A stretch of 44,146 nucleotides of DNA from Planctomycetota bacterium (GTDB lineage Bacteria > Planctomycetota > UBA1135 > GCA-002748355): the NCBI GenBank assembly GCA_002685965.1, contig NYZE01000147.1:1-44146 (forward strand), given 5' to 3'. Made by a program: the position numbers and the translations under genes. Position 1 is the first letter of the stretch. Each line of letters begins with the position of its first letter. This document shows positions 1-8,300 of the stretch, piece after piece. The notes beneath the pieces were generated by a model. It had not been told where the DNA came from, ran no database searches, and worked only from the letters and a program-made list of their open reading frames with translations.

Positions 1-723
1 CACCTGGCCGGCGAGAACTTGTTCTCGCACCGATGGAACGAGGAGCAGAAGACGCGCATCCGCAAGAGCCGCATCGACGGGACGCGGCAGGTGGTGGAGG
101 CCATCGGGCGTGCCGAGCCGCGACCGCGCGTCCTCGTCAGCGCTTCAGCGATCGGTTACTTCGGTCCTCGTGCCGACGAAGAGTTGACGGAGACTTCCGC
201 GCCCGGGGACGACTTCCTTGCGGGCGTGTGTGGCGACTGGGAGGAAGCGTCGGCAGCGGCGCGCGCCTACGGTGTGCGCGTCGTGCCGTTGCGCATCGGC
301 GTCGTGCTCGACAACGGTGGTGGTGCACTGTCGCGTATGGCCACACCGTTCAAGATGTTCGTTGGTGGTCGCGCAGGCAGCGGTCGGCAGTGGGTGTCGT
401 GGGTGCACCGGCGCGACATCTCGCGCCTGGTGGTCTTTGCAATCGACCATGACTCCCTCGACGAGCCGCTCAACACGACCGCGCCGAACCCGGTCCGAAT
501 GGTCGAGTTCGCCCGCACGCTCGGGCATTCACTCGGACGGCCGTCCTGGTTGCCGGCACCGAGCTTCATGTTGCGGCTCGCGCTAGGTGAAGTCTCGGAC
601 TTGATCCTCAAGGGGCAACGAGTGCTGCCCAAACGCGCGCTCGAACTCGGCTTCGAGTTCGAGTATGGAACGCTGGACAGCGCACTCGAGGAGATCTTCA
701 CGGTCGAGGACGTGATCCGGTAG
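1..723 (+). CDS. TIGR01777-family NAD-dependent epimerase (SDR), 5' truncated by window edge
   Basis: This is the C-terminal ~240 residues of an extended short-chain dehydrogenase of the TIGR01777/YfcH type, a family of predicted sugar-nucleotide-epimerase-like proteins of unsettled substrate. The first visible residues (HLAGENLFSHRWNEEQK, then a run ending in GTR) match the conserved NLAGEN...RW...K..I..SR..GTR block of the family. SASAIGYFG holds the catalytic-region Tyr. The C-terminal half (ALSRMATPFKMFVGG, WVSWVHRRDI, LNTTAPNPVR) is also typical. The reading frame is open to base 1, so the true start and the Rossmann GxxGxxG lie upstream of the window. It ends 13 bp before the start of the hydratase remnant on the same strand, but nothing ties it to acyl-CoA metabolism. 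The family call is secure and the function is not. Confidence 0.88.
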   Translation, partial: HLAGENLFSHRWNEEQKTRIRKSRIDGTRQVVEAIGRAEPRPRVLVSASAIGYFGPRADEELTETSAPGDDFLAGVCGDWEEASAAARAYGVRVVPLRIGVVLDNGGGALSRMATPFKMFVGGRAGSGRQWVSWVHRRDISRLVVFAIDHDSLDEPLNTTAPNPVRMVEFARTLGHSLGRPSWLPAPSFMLRLALGEVSDLILKGQRVLPKRALELGFEFEYGTLDSALEEIFTVEDVIR

Positions 724-736
724 GCTGCGCCGGTCC

Positions 737-844
737 ATGACCGAACTCGTCGACTGCGCCAAGGTGGGGCGCGTAGCGCTGCTGACGCTCGAGGGACTGG
801 CTGTCTTTGTCGAGAAGGGTAAGCCGGAGTTTCGGGGCTCGTGA
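737..844 (+). pseudogene. Internally deleted enoyl-CoA hydratase remnant (35 codons)
   Basis: A short open frame with its own ATG reads MTELVDCAKVGRVALLTL and then EGLAVFVEKGKPEFRGS. The first half looks like the N-terminal beta-strand of a crotonase (VGRVALLTL, just before the usual NRP). The second half looks like the crotonase C-terminal helix (EG..AF.EK.KP.F.G). The roughly 220 residues that normally separate them, including the oxyanion hole and both catalytic glutamates, are absent, and the frame is kept across the junction. The stop overlaps the GTG start of the next gene (GTGA), so it could still serve as a translational-coupling leader. Alternatives are a chance small ORF or an assembly deletion. 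The similarity was judged by eye over short segments. Confidence 0.5.
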
Positions 845-1872
845 GAGCGGTCCGCATAAGCAAGCACGGTGGGCTGGAGGTGCTGGAGATCGTCGAACTA
901 GCCGACCCCGAGCCAGGTCCGGGCGAGGTGCTCGTGCGTATGGAAGCGGTCTCGATCAATCACCTCGATCTGTGGGTGCGCCGTGGCGTCCCCGGGCACA
1001 CGTTTCCTCTGCCCATCATCCCGACCTCGGATGGTGCCGGAACGGTGGCAGCCCTTGGCGTTGGTGTGCGCGGCGTCGCAGTCGGCGACGAGGTGGCCGT
1101 GTTTCCCGGTGTGTCGTGTGGGCAATGCCCAGCGTGCTGGAGCGGAGACGATCATCTTTGCTCGGACTACGGCATCCTCGGCGAGAGCTGCGATGGCTTG
1201 TGCGCCGAGCTGGCGACCGTGCCAGCCGCGAATGTGCTGCGGCGGCCTGCCGGACTTGGTGCGCCCGAGACGGCTGCGGTGCTGTTGGCCTCGTTGACCG
1301 CCTGGAACATGCTCGTCCGTCGAGCGATGCTGCAGCCTGGCGAGCTCGTGCTCGTGCAAGTCGGCGGTAGCGGCGTTTCGTCGGCGGCGATCCAGATCGC
1401 GCGGCTCCTCGGCGCGCGTGTGATTGCGACCGCCAGCAGTAAGGAGAAGTGCGTGCGTGCCGTCGATCTCGGTGCGGAGCGTTGCATTGACCTTGGAGAA
1501 GACGACACGGTTCGTGCGGTCAAGGAGTGGTCCGGCGGCCGTGGCGTCGACGTGGTGATCGATCATGTGGGTCGCGATACTTTTGCCGCGTCGATGCGCA
1601 GCCTGGCGCGCGCGGGGCGTTATGTGACGTGTGGCGCGACAACGGGCCCGAAGGTCGATCTCATGCTCAATCACGTGTTCTTCAAGAGCCTGTCGATCCT
1701 CGGCTCGACGATGGGCAGCAAGGGCGATCTCGCGCGCATCCTCAAGCTCGTTGAGCAGTCCCGGCTCGCACCGGTCATCGGTGCCGCCTTCACGGGACTC
1801 GAGCAGGTGGTCGATGCGCATCGCGTGCTCGAGGCACGTGAGGTCTTTGGCAAGGTAGTTGTCCGCATATGA
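841..1872 (+). CDS. Zinc-containing medium-chain dehydrogenase/quinone oxidoreductase family protein
   Basis: A 343-residue MDR-superfamily oxidoreductase that probably uses NAD(P)H; the substrate is unknown. The N-terminal GroES-like domain carries the structural-zinc cysteines C93, C96, C99 and C107 with the classical 3-3-8 spacing. The catalytic-zinc ligands of true alcohol dehydrogenases are not recognisable: LDLWVRRG sits where the CHTD-type motif is expected and PTSDGAG where GHE is expected. Nucleotide binding is shown by VQVGGSGVSSAAIQIA (about 172-187) at the start of the Rossmann domain. Translation starts at GTG 841, overlapping the previous stop, and the gene ends in a 4-bp ATGA overlap with the enoyl-CoA hydratase gene. 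This tight coupling suggests a CoA-thioester or carbonyl substrate in the same oxidation route, which is inference. Confidence 0.9.
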   Translation: MRAVRISKHGGLEVLEIVELADPEPGPGEVLVRMEAVSINHLDLWVRRGVPGHTFPLPIIPTSDGAGTVAALGVGVRGVAVGDEVAVFPGVSCGQCPACWSGDDHLCSDYGILGESCDGLCAELATVPAANVLRRPAGLGAPETAAVLLASLTAWNMLVRRAMLQPGELVLVQVGGSGVSSAAIQIARLLGARVIATASSKEKCVRAVDLGAERCIDLGEDDTVRAVKEWSGGRGVDVVIDHVGRDTFAASMRSLARAGRYVTCGATTGPKVDLMLNHVFFKSLSILGSTMGSKGDLARILKLVEQSRLAPVIGAAFTGLEQVVDAHRVLEAREVFGKVVVRI

Positions 1873-2639
1873 GCGAGCCCGTTCTAACCCAGAGACGTGG
1901 ACCGGTTGTGGTGTTGACCATCAACCGGCCCGAGAAGCGCAACGCCCTCAACCTGGACCTCGTCCGCGCGTTGTCCGACACACTCGGTGAGCTTGCGCGT
2001 GACGAGGAGTTGCGATGCGTCGTGCTGCACGGCGCGGGCGACAAGGCCTTCGTCGCGGGCGCCGACATCGCCGAACTCAAGGACCGCGGCGCAGCCGAGT
2101 CACTGGCTGGCATCAACGCCAACCTCTTCCAGCAGGTCGAGGACTTTCCCCAGCCAGTGATCGCCGCTCTTCGTGGCTGGACGCTCGGCGGTGGCCTGGA
2201 GTTGGCGATGGCGTGCGACGTGCGCATCGCCGGGCAGTCGGCGCGGTTCGGGCAGCCCGAGCTCAACCTCGGTATTCTCCCCGCAGCTGGCGGCATGCAT
2301 CGTTTGCCGGCGCTCGTCGGCATGGGCGTTGCCAAGGACCTCGTGCTGACGGGCCGTATCGTCGACGCCGACGAGGCGCTGCGCGTCGGTCTCGTGTCAC
2401 GAGTCGTTGCCGACGACGAACTCATGACCGAGGTACTGGCGGCGGCCGATGCAGTGAGCGGCATGGCGCCGATGGCGAGTCTTCTCGCCAAGCGCGTCAT
2501 GAACGCGCTGTTCCGCGTGCGCCCGGACACGAGCTTCGCGCTCGAGAGTGCCGCCCAAGCCGTCCTCTTCGAGTCGCGCGACAAGCACGAACGCATGCAA
2601 GCCTTCCTCGACAAGCAAGCAGCCAAGAAGAAGTCATGA
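1869..2639 (+). CDS. Enoyl-CoA hydratase (crotonase family)
   Basis: A 256-residue crotonase, the usual length, that hydrates 2-enoyl-CoA to 3-hydroxyacyl-CoA. Family blocks appear in order: NRPEKRNALN near residue 20, AFVAGADIAEL (60-70, oxyanion-hole region), the LGGGLELAMACD block with Glu111, and FGQPELNLGILPAAGG with Glu131. The two glutamates are 20 residues apart, exactly as the catalytic pair Glu144/Glu164 of rat mitochondrial hydratase, so an active hydratase is likely rather than a mere crotonase-fold homologue. It overlaps both neighbours by 4 bp (ATGA), giving a translationally coupled trio with the dehydrogenase upstream and the 3-hydroxyacyl-CoA dehydrogenase downstream. The product of this enzyme is the substrate of the next. 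Confidence 0.93.
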   Translation: MSEPVLTQRRGPVVVLTINRPEKRNALNLDLVRALSDTLGELARDEELRCVVLHGAGDKAFVAGADIAELKDRGAAESLAGINANLFQQVEDFPQPVIAALRGWTLGGGLELAMACDVRIAGQSARFGQPELNLGILPAAGGMHRLPALVGMGVAKDLVLTGRIVDADEALRVGLVSRVVADDELMTEVLAAADAVSGMAPMASLLAKRVMNALFRVRPDTSFALESAAQAVLFESRDKHERMQAFLDKQAAKKKS

Positions 2640-3505
2640 AGTCCCTCGACGATATCCAAGAGGTCGCCGTGCTAGGCGCCGGCACGATGGGCCATGGCAT
2701 CGCGCAAGTTGCCGCCCAAGCCGGCTGCAATACCGTGCTCTACGATATCTCGGACGTGATCGTCGAGACGGGCCGCGCGGCCATCGCTGCCATGCTCGAC
2801 AAGGGTGTGCAGAAGGGCAAGGTCTCCGAAGAGCAGCGCGAAACGACGCTCGCGCGCATCACGACCTCGACGATGTTGCAAGACGCCGTGCGCGACGCGG
2901 ACGCCGTCATCGAGGCCGCACCGGAGAAGCTGGACCTCAAGCGCGAGATCTTCAGCGACATCTTGGAGGTTGTCAGCAACGACTGCATCCTGGCCACGAA
3001 CACGTCCTCGCTGAGCATCAGCGCGATCGCCGAGTGCCTGCCCGAACCCGATCGACACCGTTTCGTCGGGCTGCACTTCTTTAACCCGCCGCCACTCATG
3101 AAGCTACTCGAGATCGTGCGCGGTGACCTCACGTCGGACGTCTGTGTCGAAGCCTGTCGCGCACTGGGTGAGCGTTTAGGCAAGGACCCGATCGTCGTGC
3201 GCGACGCCCCCGGCTTCGCGTCGTCCCGCCTTGGCATCGTTCTCGGCCTGGAGGCAATCCGCATGGTGCAGGAGGACGTCGCCTCGGTGGCCGACATCGA
3301 CAAAGCCATGGAGCTTGGCTACCGACACCCGATGGGGCCGCTCAAGCTCACCGACCTCGTCGGCCTCGACGTTCGCCTCGCCATCGCCGAGTACCTCGCC
3401 CAAGAGTTGGACGACACGCGCTTCGAGCCGCCGCAACTCCTGTGCGACATGGTCGCCCAAGGCAAGCTCGGCAAGAAGACAGGATCCGGCTTCTACGACT
3501 GGTAG
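2636..3505 (+). CDS. 3-hydroxybutyryl-CoA (3-hydroxyacyl-CoA) dehydrogenase
   Basis: A 289-residue NAD-dependent 3-hydroxyacyl-CoA dehydrogenase that oxidises L-3-hydroxyacyl-CoA to 3-ketoacyl-CoA. The open frame extends upstream inside the hydratase gene, but the ATG at 2636 overlaps its stop (ATGA) and places GAGTMG, the dinucleotide motif, at residues 14-19. Catalytic positions are visible: Ser124 in TNTSSL, His147 in GLHFFNPPP, and Glu159 twelve residues later as in the human enzyme. The Asn expected in the DxPGFxxNR motif (human Asn208) is Ser197 here (DAPGFASSR). I recall this variant from Deinococcus/actinobacterial-type members, so it is probably a subfamily trait. The C-terminal helical domain ends in the usual GKKTGSGFYDW. 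A terminator-like hairpin follows. Confidence 0.93.
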   Translation: MKSLDDIQEVAVLGAGTMGHGIAQVAAQAGCNTVLYDISDVIVETGRAAIAAMLDKGVQKGKVSEEQRETTLARITTSTMLQDAVRDADAVIEAAPEKLDLKREIFSDILEVVSNDCILATNTSSLSISAIAECLPEPDRHRFVGLHFFNPPPLMKLLEIVRGDLTSDVCVEACRALGERLGKDPIVVRDAPGFASSRLGIVLGLEAIRMVQEDVASVADIDKAMELGYRHPMGPLKLTDLVGLDVRLAIAEYLAQELDDTRFEPPQLLCDMVAQGKLGKKTGSGFYDW

Positions 3506-3539
3506 CAGCTGCAGCCGCGCACGTAGACGTAGATGCAGC

Positions 3540-3568
3540 AAACCGAGTGCCCGTAGGGCACGAGGTTT
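3540..3568. terminator. Bidirectional hairpin terminator between convergent genes
   Basis: AAACC (3540-3544) pairs with GGTTT (3564-3568) and TGCCC (3548-3552) with GGGCA (3556-3560), around a 3-nt loop and a GAG/CGA internal loop. The A-rich and T-rich flanks give a T tail in both directions. It lies between the stop codons of the plus-strand dehydrogenase gene and the minus-strand thioredoxin gene. Confidence 0.6.
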
Positions 3569-3574
3569 GATCCT

Positions 3575-3901
3575 CTAGGCGATGACCTTGTCCACCAAGG
3601 CCTTCACGTCCTTGAGGTCCTTGTTGCCGATGAAGCGGTCGACCTCGCTGCCGTCCTTGAAGAAGATGCAGGTAGGGACTCCCTGAATCCCGAAGCGGAT
3701 CGAGGTCTGGCGTGCCTGGTCGATGTCGACCTTGCGAACGATCAGTTGGCCGTCGTATTCGCGCGCGACGGCGTCGATCACGGGCGCCAGTGCCTTGCAG
3801 GGCTGGCACCACGTGGCCGAGAAGTCGACGAGAACGGGGACGTCAGCTTTCTCCACGACATCCGCGAAATCGGTGTCGTTGAGCTCCTGTACTTCGGCCA
3901 T
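3575..3901 (-). CDS. trxA: Thioredoxin with WCQPCK active site
   Basis: A 108-residue, single-domain cytoplasmic thioredoxin with no signal peptide, the same length class as E. coli TrxA. LVDFSATWCQPCKALAP carries the redox pair Cys32/Cys35. The usual Gly after the first Cys is replaced by Gln, which in general shifts the redox potential and partner preference. The cis-proline loop GVPT and the following FFKDGSEVDRFIG strand are intact. The start ATG at 3901 is divergent from the pilin operon and the stop faces the acyl-CoA operon across a terminator, so it is probably monocistronic. A thiol reductant is a plausible partner for the two selenoproteins in the window, but nothing in the sequence links them. 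Confidence 0.92.
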   Translation of the reverse strand: MAEVQELNDTDFADVVEKADVPVLVDFSATWCQPCKALAPVIDAVAREYDGQLIVRKVDIDQARQTSIRFGIQGVPTCIFFKDGSEVDRFIGNKDLKDVKALVDKVIA

Positions 3902-4000
3902 GGATACCTCTGGTCAGTTGGGCGGGCGACAATTGTGGGACGAGACGGCGTGGACACAAGGGAGGTTTGGAGATTCGAGGCGTCCCGACGGGGCTTTGTG

Positions 4001-4010
4001 ATCGGCCGAT
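4001..4010. promoter_or_regulatory. 10-bp palindrome in trx/pilin divergent region
   Basis: ATCGGCCGAT is a perfect palindrome about 100 bp from both divergent starts (thioredoxin at 3901, pilin operon at 4113). It could be an operator, but a 10-bp palindrome can also arise by chance, and no regulator is encoded nearby. Confidence 0.2.
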
Positions 4011-4055
4011 GACATGGACGCCTATGCACTATTCGTCTCTTGCGACCACGGTCGC

Positions 4056-4105
4056 CACCCCCGGCTGCCGATAAAGCAGCAGTTCTAGATCGCGAACCGG
4101 GGGTG
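4056..4105 (+). promoter_or_regulatory. Long-range inverted repeat in leader of the pilin operon
   Basis: CACCCCCGG (4056-4064) and CCGGGGGTG (4097-4105) are perfect 9-bp complements. They enclose a smaller hairpin, CTGC (4065-4068) with GCAG (4076-4079), around the loop CGATAAA. The 3' arm runs into the purine-rich GTGAGTGAGG that sits directly before the ATG at 4113, so folding would hide the probable ribosome-binding region. A further 5-bp hairpin (4042-4046 with 4051-4055) lies just upstream. I do not recognise a known riboswitch class. Confidence 0.45.
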
Positions 4106-4112
4106 AGTGAGG

Positions 4113-5309
4113 ATGAGCAATGGTCATCCTGTATTGGTGGGGCGAGCCGGCGAACGCGGCGTAGCTTTGATCCTGGCCATCTTCATGACGGTGTTCGGGC
4201 TCGGCTTGATCTTGTCGGGCACCGTCGTCATGGATGCGGCCCACAAGAAGACGGACGTCGCGTTTCGGCTCGATGGCCAGGCTCGGCAGTTCGCGACAGC
4301 AGGCCTCATCGACGCCTTGGGCTGGTTCCGGCGGCAGACGAGTCAGCCGGTGACCGATTTTGCACCGCGGCGCGACGAGAACGCCAGTCCGCCGATCTTC
4401 GACACGGAGGATCCCGAGATCGGCATCGTGCGCGAGTTCGAGATCGCGCATGGTATCTGGGGGCGCTACGAGGTGCGCAAGTTCGTGCCCAACAGCACCG
4501 AGCCTGTGCCCGAGGTGTTTGATATCTCGACGCGACGCGGCGCCGAGACTGCGGGAACGGTCTGGAAGCTGGTCAGTCGTGGCTTCGTGTTCCGCAAGGT
4601 GACCCCCAATGTCGCCTTCGATGAGTCGCCGAATCATGTGCTCGGCGTCGAGGTCATGGAGACCGAGATCCGTCGCTTGACGCTGGCACCGCCGGCACAG
4701 GCGGCGCTCTGTCTGCGGCAGGGGCATACGTGCACCATTGCCCCACGTGGTCGTGTCAGTGGCGGCGAGGCCGCGGGGATCTGCTGGAACAATGACACGC
4801 CCGAGCCAGCGATCGTAGGCGAAGTGACTGGCAATCCACCGATCGTCGGCATTGACGGCTACGACGACTCGACCGAGGCGATTTTCGGTGTCGAGCGCGA
4901 TCAGCTTCGCTTGTTGGCGGACGACCGGATCAGCGACAACGGCGCCTTCCCTAACCCGGTGCCGTCGCATCACATTCTCTTCGTCGAGACCGACATCACC
5001 TTCAACGGACTGCGGCCGCTCAAGGGCACCGGCATTGTCTACGTCGAGGGCAACGTGACGATTACGCCTGGGTCCAACTCGTTCTTCAACGGCCTGCTAT
5101 TCACGACCGGGAACCTGACGATCAACGCTCCCGCTCTGATCCATGGCACCGTCATCACGCAAGGCGAAGTCCTCTTCCAAGGGCTCGCCGACTACGCGCA
5201 GCTCGACTACGACGATTCGGTGCTCAACTCGCTGATGATCGAGGTGGGGCAGTACCGCCTCAGCTCCTCAATCCGGCGCAGCAGTCTGCGCGACAGTCTC
5301 AACTACTGA
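4113..5309 (+). CDS. PilX/GspK-like type IV minor pilin
   Basis: A 398-residue protein with a pilin-type N terminus: a short basic leader, then RAGERGVALILAIF and one hydrophobic helix (about residues 17-38) continuing into an amphipathic helix. There is no Glu at mature position 5, the exception seen in PilX/GspK tip pilins, so a tip role is inferred. The C-terminal part (about 300-385) has short repeating beta-strand motifs (GIVYVEGNVTITPG, LLFTTGNLTINAPA, IHGTVITQGEVLFQG) suggesting a beta-helix, a pattern I associate with exported PilX-like proteins. ATG 4113 is chosen because the purine-rich GTGAGTGAGG precedes it; GTG 4107 is two codons upstream in the same frame. The next prepilin gene starts 9 bp after the stop. 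Confidence 0.8.
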   Translation: MSNGHPVLVGRAGERGVALILAIFMTVFGLGLILSGTVVMDAAHKKTDVAFRLDGQARQFATAGLIDALGWFRRQTSQPVTDFAPRRDENASPPIFDTEDPEIGIVREFEIAHGIWGRYEVRKFVPNSTEPVPEVFDISTRRGAETAGTVWKLVSRGFVFRKVTPNVAFDESPNHVLGVEVMETEIRRLTLAPPAQAALCLRQGHTCTIAPRGRVSGGEAAGICWNNDTPEPAIVGEVTGNPPIVGIDGYDDSTEAIFGVERDQLRLLADDRISDNGAFPNPVPSHHILFVETDITFNGLRPLKGTGIVYVEGNVTITPGSNSFFNGLLFTTGNLTINAPALIHGTVITQGEVLFQGLADYAQLDYDDSVLNSLMIEVGQYRLSSSIRRSSLRDSLNY

Positions 5310-5318
5310 GGGCTCACC

Positions 5319-8300
5319 ATGTTCCATCGATTGCAGTCCCATAAAGCCCAGGGCGGTTTTACGTTCGCCGAGCTCGCGTTCGCGTTTGCCATCATGGTGA
5401 CAGCGGCGCTCGCGTTGGTCAGTCATGTGTCGAGCCTCTATCGACGGAACGCCGGACACAAGGATCGCGTCTTTGCCTACACGAAAGCCCAGAGCATCCT
5501 GTCCGAGCTCCAATCCTATGTGAACCGGTCGGAGAACCAGTCGGCGAACACGCTCGATACGCTCGACGACGGCGTTGCGCACAACACGGTGCTGACGATC
5601 GCGACCGAGAACAACATCCCGGTCGCTCCGGATCATGCGGTGTCGGGTAATCGAAAGGGTGCCTCCGGTTGGCTTTGGGCGCGGCGGGTCAACGTGCGGC
5701 CGTTCCCGAGCCTCAACAACCGCAACGTGCGCTACGCGACGGTCAAGGTGTTCCGCCGGCAGGGCTCGGGTGACTGGGAACTGCTCGCGGATCTTTCCGG
5801 CGTCGTCAACTCGGTCGGCTCGTCCTACCCGCCGACGCAGGTCTACGACGTCTACCTGGTCGCGATCGAGAACATCCCGGGGTGGTGGGTGCACATGGAT
5901 GCGATTCGGCCGTTCGTCGAGTCGACGATCACGGACCTGGAAGCACGCAATCCGGGTGTCAAGTTTCGCACGCACTGGATCACGAAGGCGAGCTACGGCC
6001 GCGATCAGCTCTATACGCCAGCCATCAACAACGCGCAGGACTCGACCCAGGACATCGATAACGTCTACCTGTATCCGGGCAAGATGCCGGAGGGCTCAGC
6101 GAGTACTTACTACTACAGACCTTCGACGATCAAGGCTCGCTTGCGCGAAGACGGCGTCCTGATCAACGGCTACGACGTCGCCAACAACGCACACCCGTAT
6201 GCGCTTGCCGATGGCTTCAACCACGGGAAGCGACTGCCCGAGGAGCGTGCGTTGTTCAACAAGCGCGTTGCGGCCGGTCTCGAGAAGGCGGATGAGCCGA
6301 CGCTGCGGTTATTGCTCGAGGACATGGCCACGGACCCGGATCGCTACCACACGGCGATCCTCGTCAACCTGCACGGCGAACTCCTGCCGATGCCCGCGAT
6401 TCGCAACTACTCTGACGCAGCCAAGAGTCCGGCGGCGCACCCCGGCCTGCGCGTACTGACGCACGGTGAGCGGCTTCGTTCCAATAGGGGTTCGACGGTG
6501 TCCTCGTCGGAAGATGTGACGCTGCGTGTGTATGCCTGGCGTACGGATCCGAACACGGCGTCTGACTCCTTCACGGGCCTTCAGCCCGTGACGCTGCAGA
6601 TCATGAACGCCAAGCTGTCCCAGAACGTCAACGGTACGCAGGCTGGCCCTGTGACTCTCCGGATCGAGCGTTTGCCCGGCGGTGTCGATCCGGGCGATTC
6701 CGACAAGACGTATCGTCCATTCGAAACTGCACCAAAATCAACGGCAACGGTGCTGTCCAAGGAGATGTACTGGACGGCCGAATGGAAGGACTTCTCCGGT
6801 ACCGGCGGCGAAAAGTACACCCTCATCAAGCTGTACAACACGCCTTCGATCTCGCCGACACACGGCAGCCCACCGAACGACTGCGGTTTGTACGCGGGGG
6901 ACCGTCTCTACGGCCTCGATTACGTGCCGTGCTCGACGGAAGCCGCCAACGACTTCAGCGTTGATCTTGCAAGCGTCGGCGCGAAACCCAAGAACACGGC
7001 GCGCTGGCGCATCACGATCCCTAAGGAGGTGCTCGATGGCGCGGCGACCGGCTCTGGTCTGAGCCTCGAAGATCAGTTGCTGACCATTCGAACGCGCCTC
7101 GGCGATGACCTCACGACGGGTCAGGCGTATCCGACAGTGAAGGATCCGGGCAACCTGAGTTCGACGTTCGTCTGGTGGACCGACTTGGCCGACGACGTGC
7201 CGTGGACTGAACGCTACCAGTTCATTGGTGACCCGCGCCATTGCCCGTATGCCGACCTCAAGAAGGGCGGCGTCAACTTTCCGAACGGCTACAACTGGTA
7301 CTTTGACAACTTCGTCGACGGGGTTAACAACGCGCAGCCCTTCTGGCCGGGCTTCGACGCGCCGCGCATGCGCGACGGCTGGCTCGGGCGTCTCAACCTC
7401 GACTGGCCCCGCTATGCCCAGCTCATGCGGCGTGCCATGACCAACTCCGAGTGCGTGTTCACGACGTTGACAGGCTTCTCGTACTACTACGTCGGCATCG
7501 GTGGTGAGATCGGCTACGACCTGTTCAACGGGTACCCGTCGTCGATTCCGGTCAGCAGGAAGCCCTACGGCAGTAGCGGCTGGGGCCACGTCGACAACAT
7601 CTCGTTCAACGGTGCACCGGACCTGCGCTTCCAGAAACTGATTCGCCAGTCGGCCACGGCGAACTACTGGTGGGGCAAGCACTGGATAGGTGAGCTCTAT
7701 CCGGACTCGGCACACGCGCAGTGGCTGAGCACGGGCAACTTGCCGTCCGGTTCCGCGGTGGGTCAGTTTCATCGCACCAAGCGGTCGTGGGTTGGTCATA
7801 ATCTGCCGTTTGGCACGAAGTTCGCGGACACCTACCGCTCTGCCTTCATGGAGGGTTGCACGTCGGTGTTCAACATCGGAACGCACACCTCGACCTTCCA
7901 CCATCAGTTCGCGCCCAACTCGGAAGGGACGCTCGTTGCTGCTGGTGAAGAGCTGTCGCAGAACTACAACTTCACGCTGCCCACGACGGCCAAGGTCAGC
8001 CGACCGTTCGGGCTGAATCTGTCCTACCACGGTTACGTCGGCGACGAGTACTGGTACCCGACGGACTATCCGCGCCACACGGCAGTGATCGAGCAGTCCT
8101 ACTACAGGCATGAGTCAAATCTCGAGGGCTCTGCCGTCGTCGGGCTCACGACACCCAATGGGCAGAAGACGGCGCACATCGTCGTGAGCGGGCTTGACAC
8201 GACACTCGACTCCGGAAGCGCGTTCATCGCCAAATACGCGGTGCTGTCGCTGATCCAGTCGTACTTCGAAGCCGGGCACCCGAGCGCCACGAACAGCATC

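Noticed and set aside
4016-4112. c-di-GMP riboswitch ahead of the pilin operon
   Set aside because: The conserved core motifs of the GEMM classes that I know were not found; only an inverted repeat is visible.
6738-8111. Minus-strand open frame (457 codons) opposite the giant prepilin gene
   Set aside because: High-GC shadow frame with no family-like sequence; the plus-strand frame is fully open with a prepilin leader.
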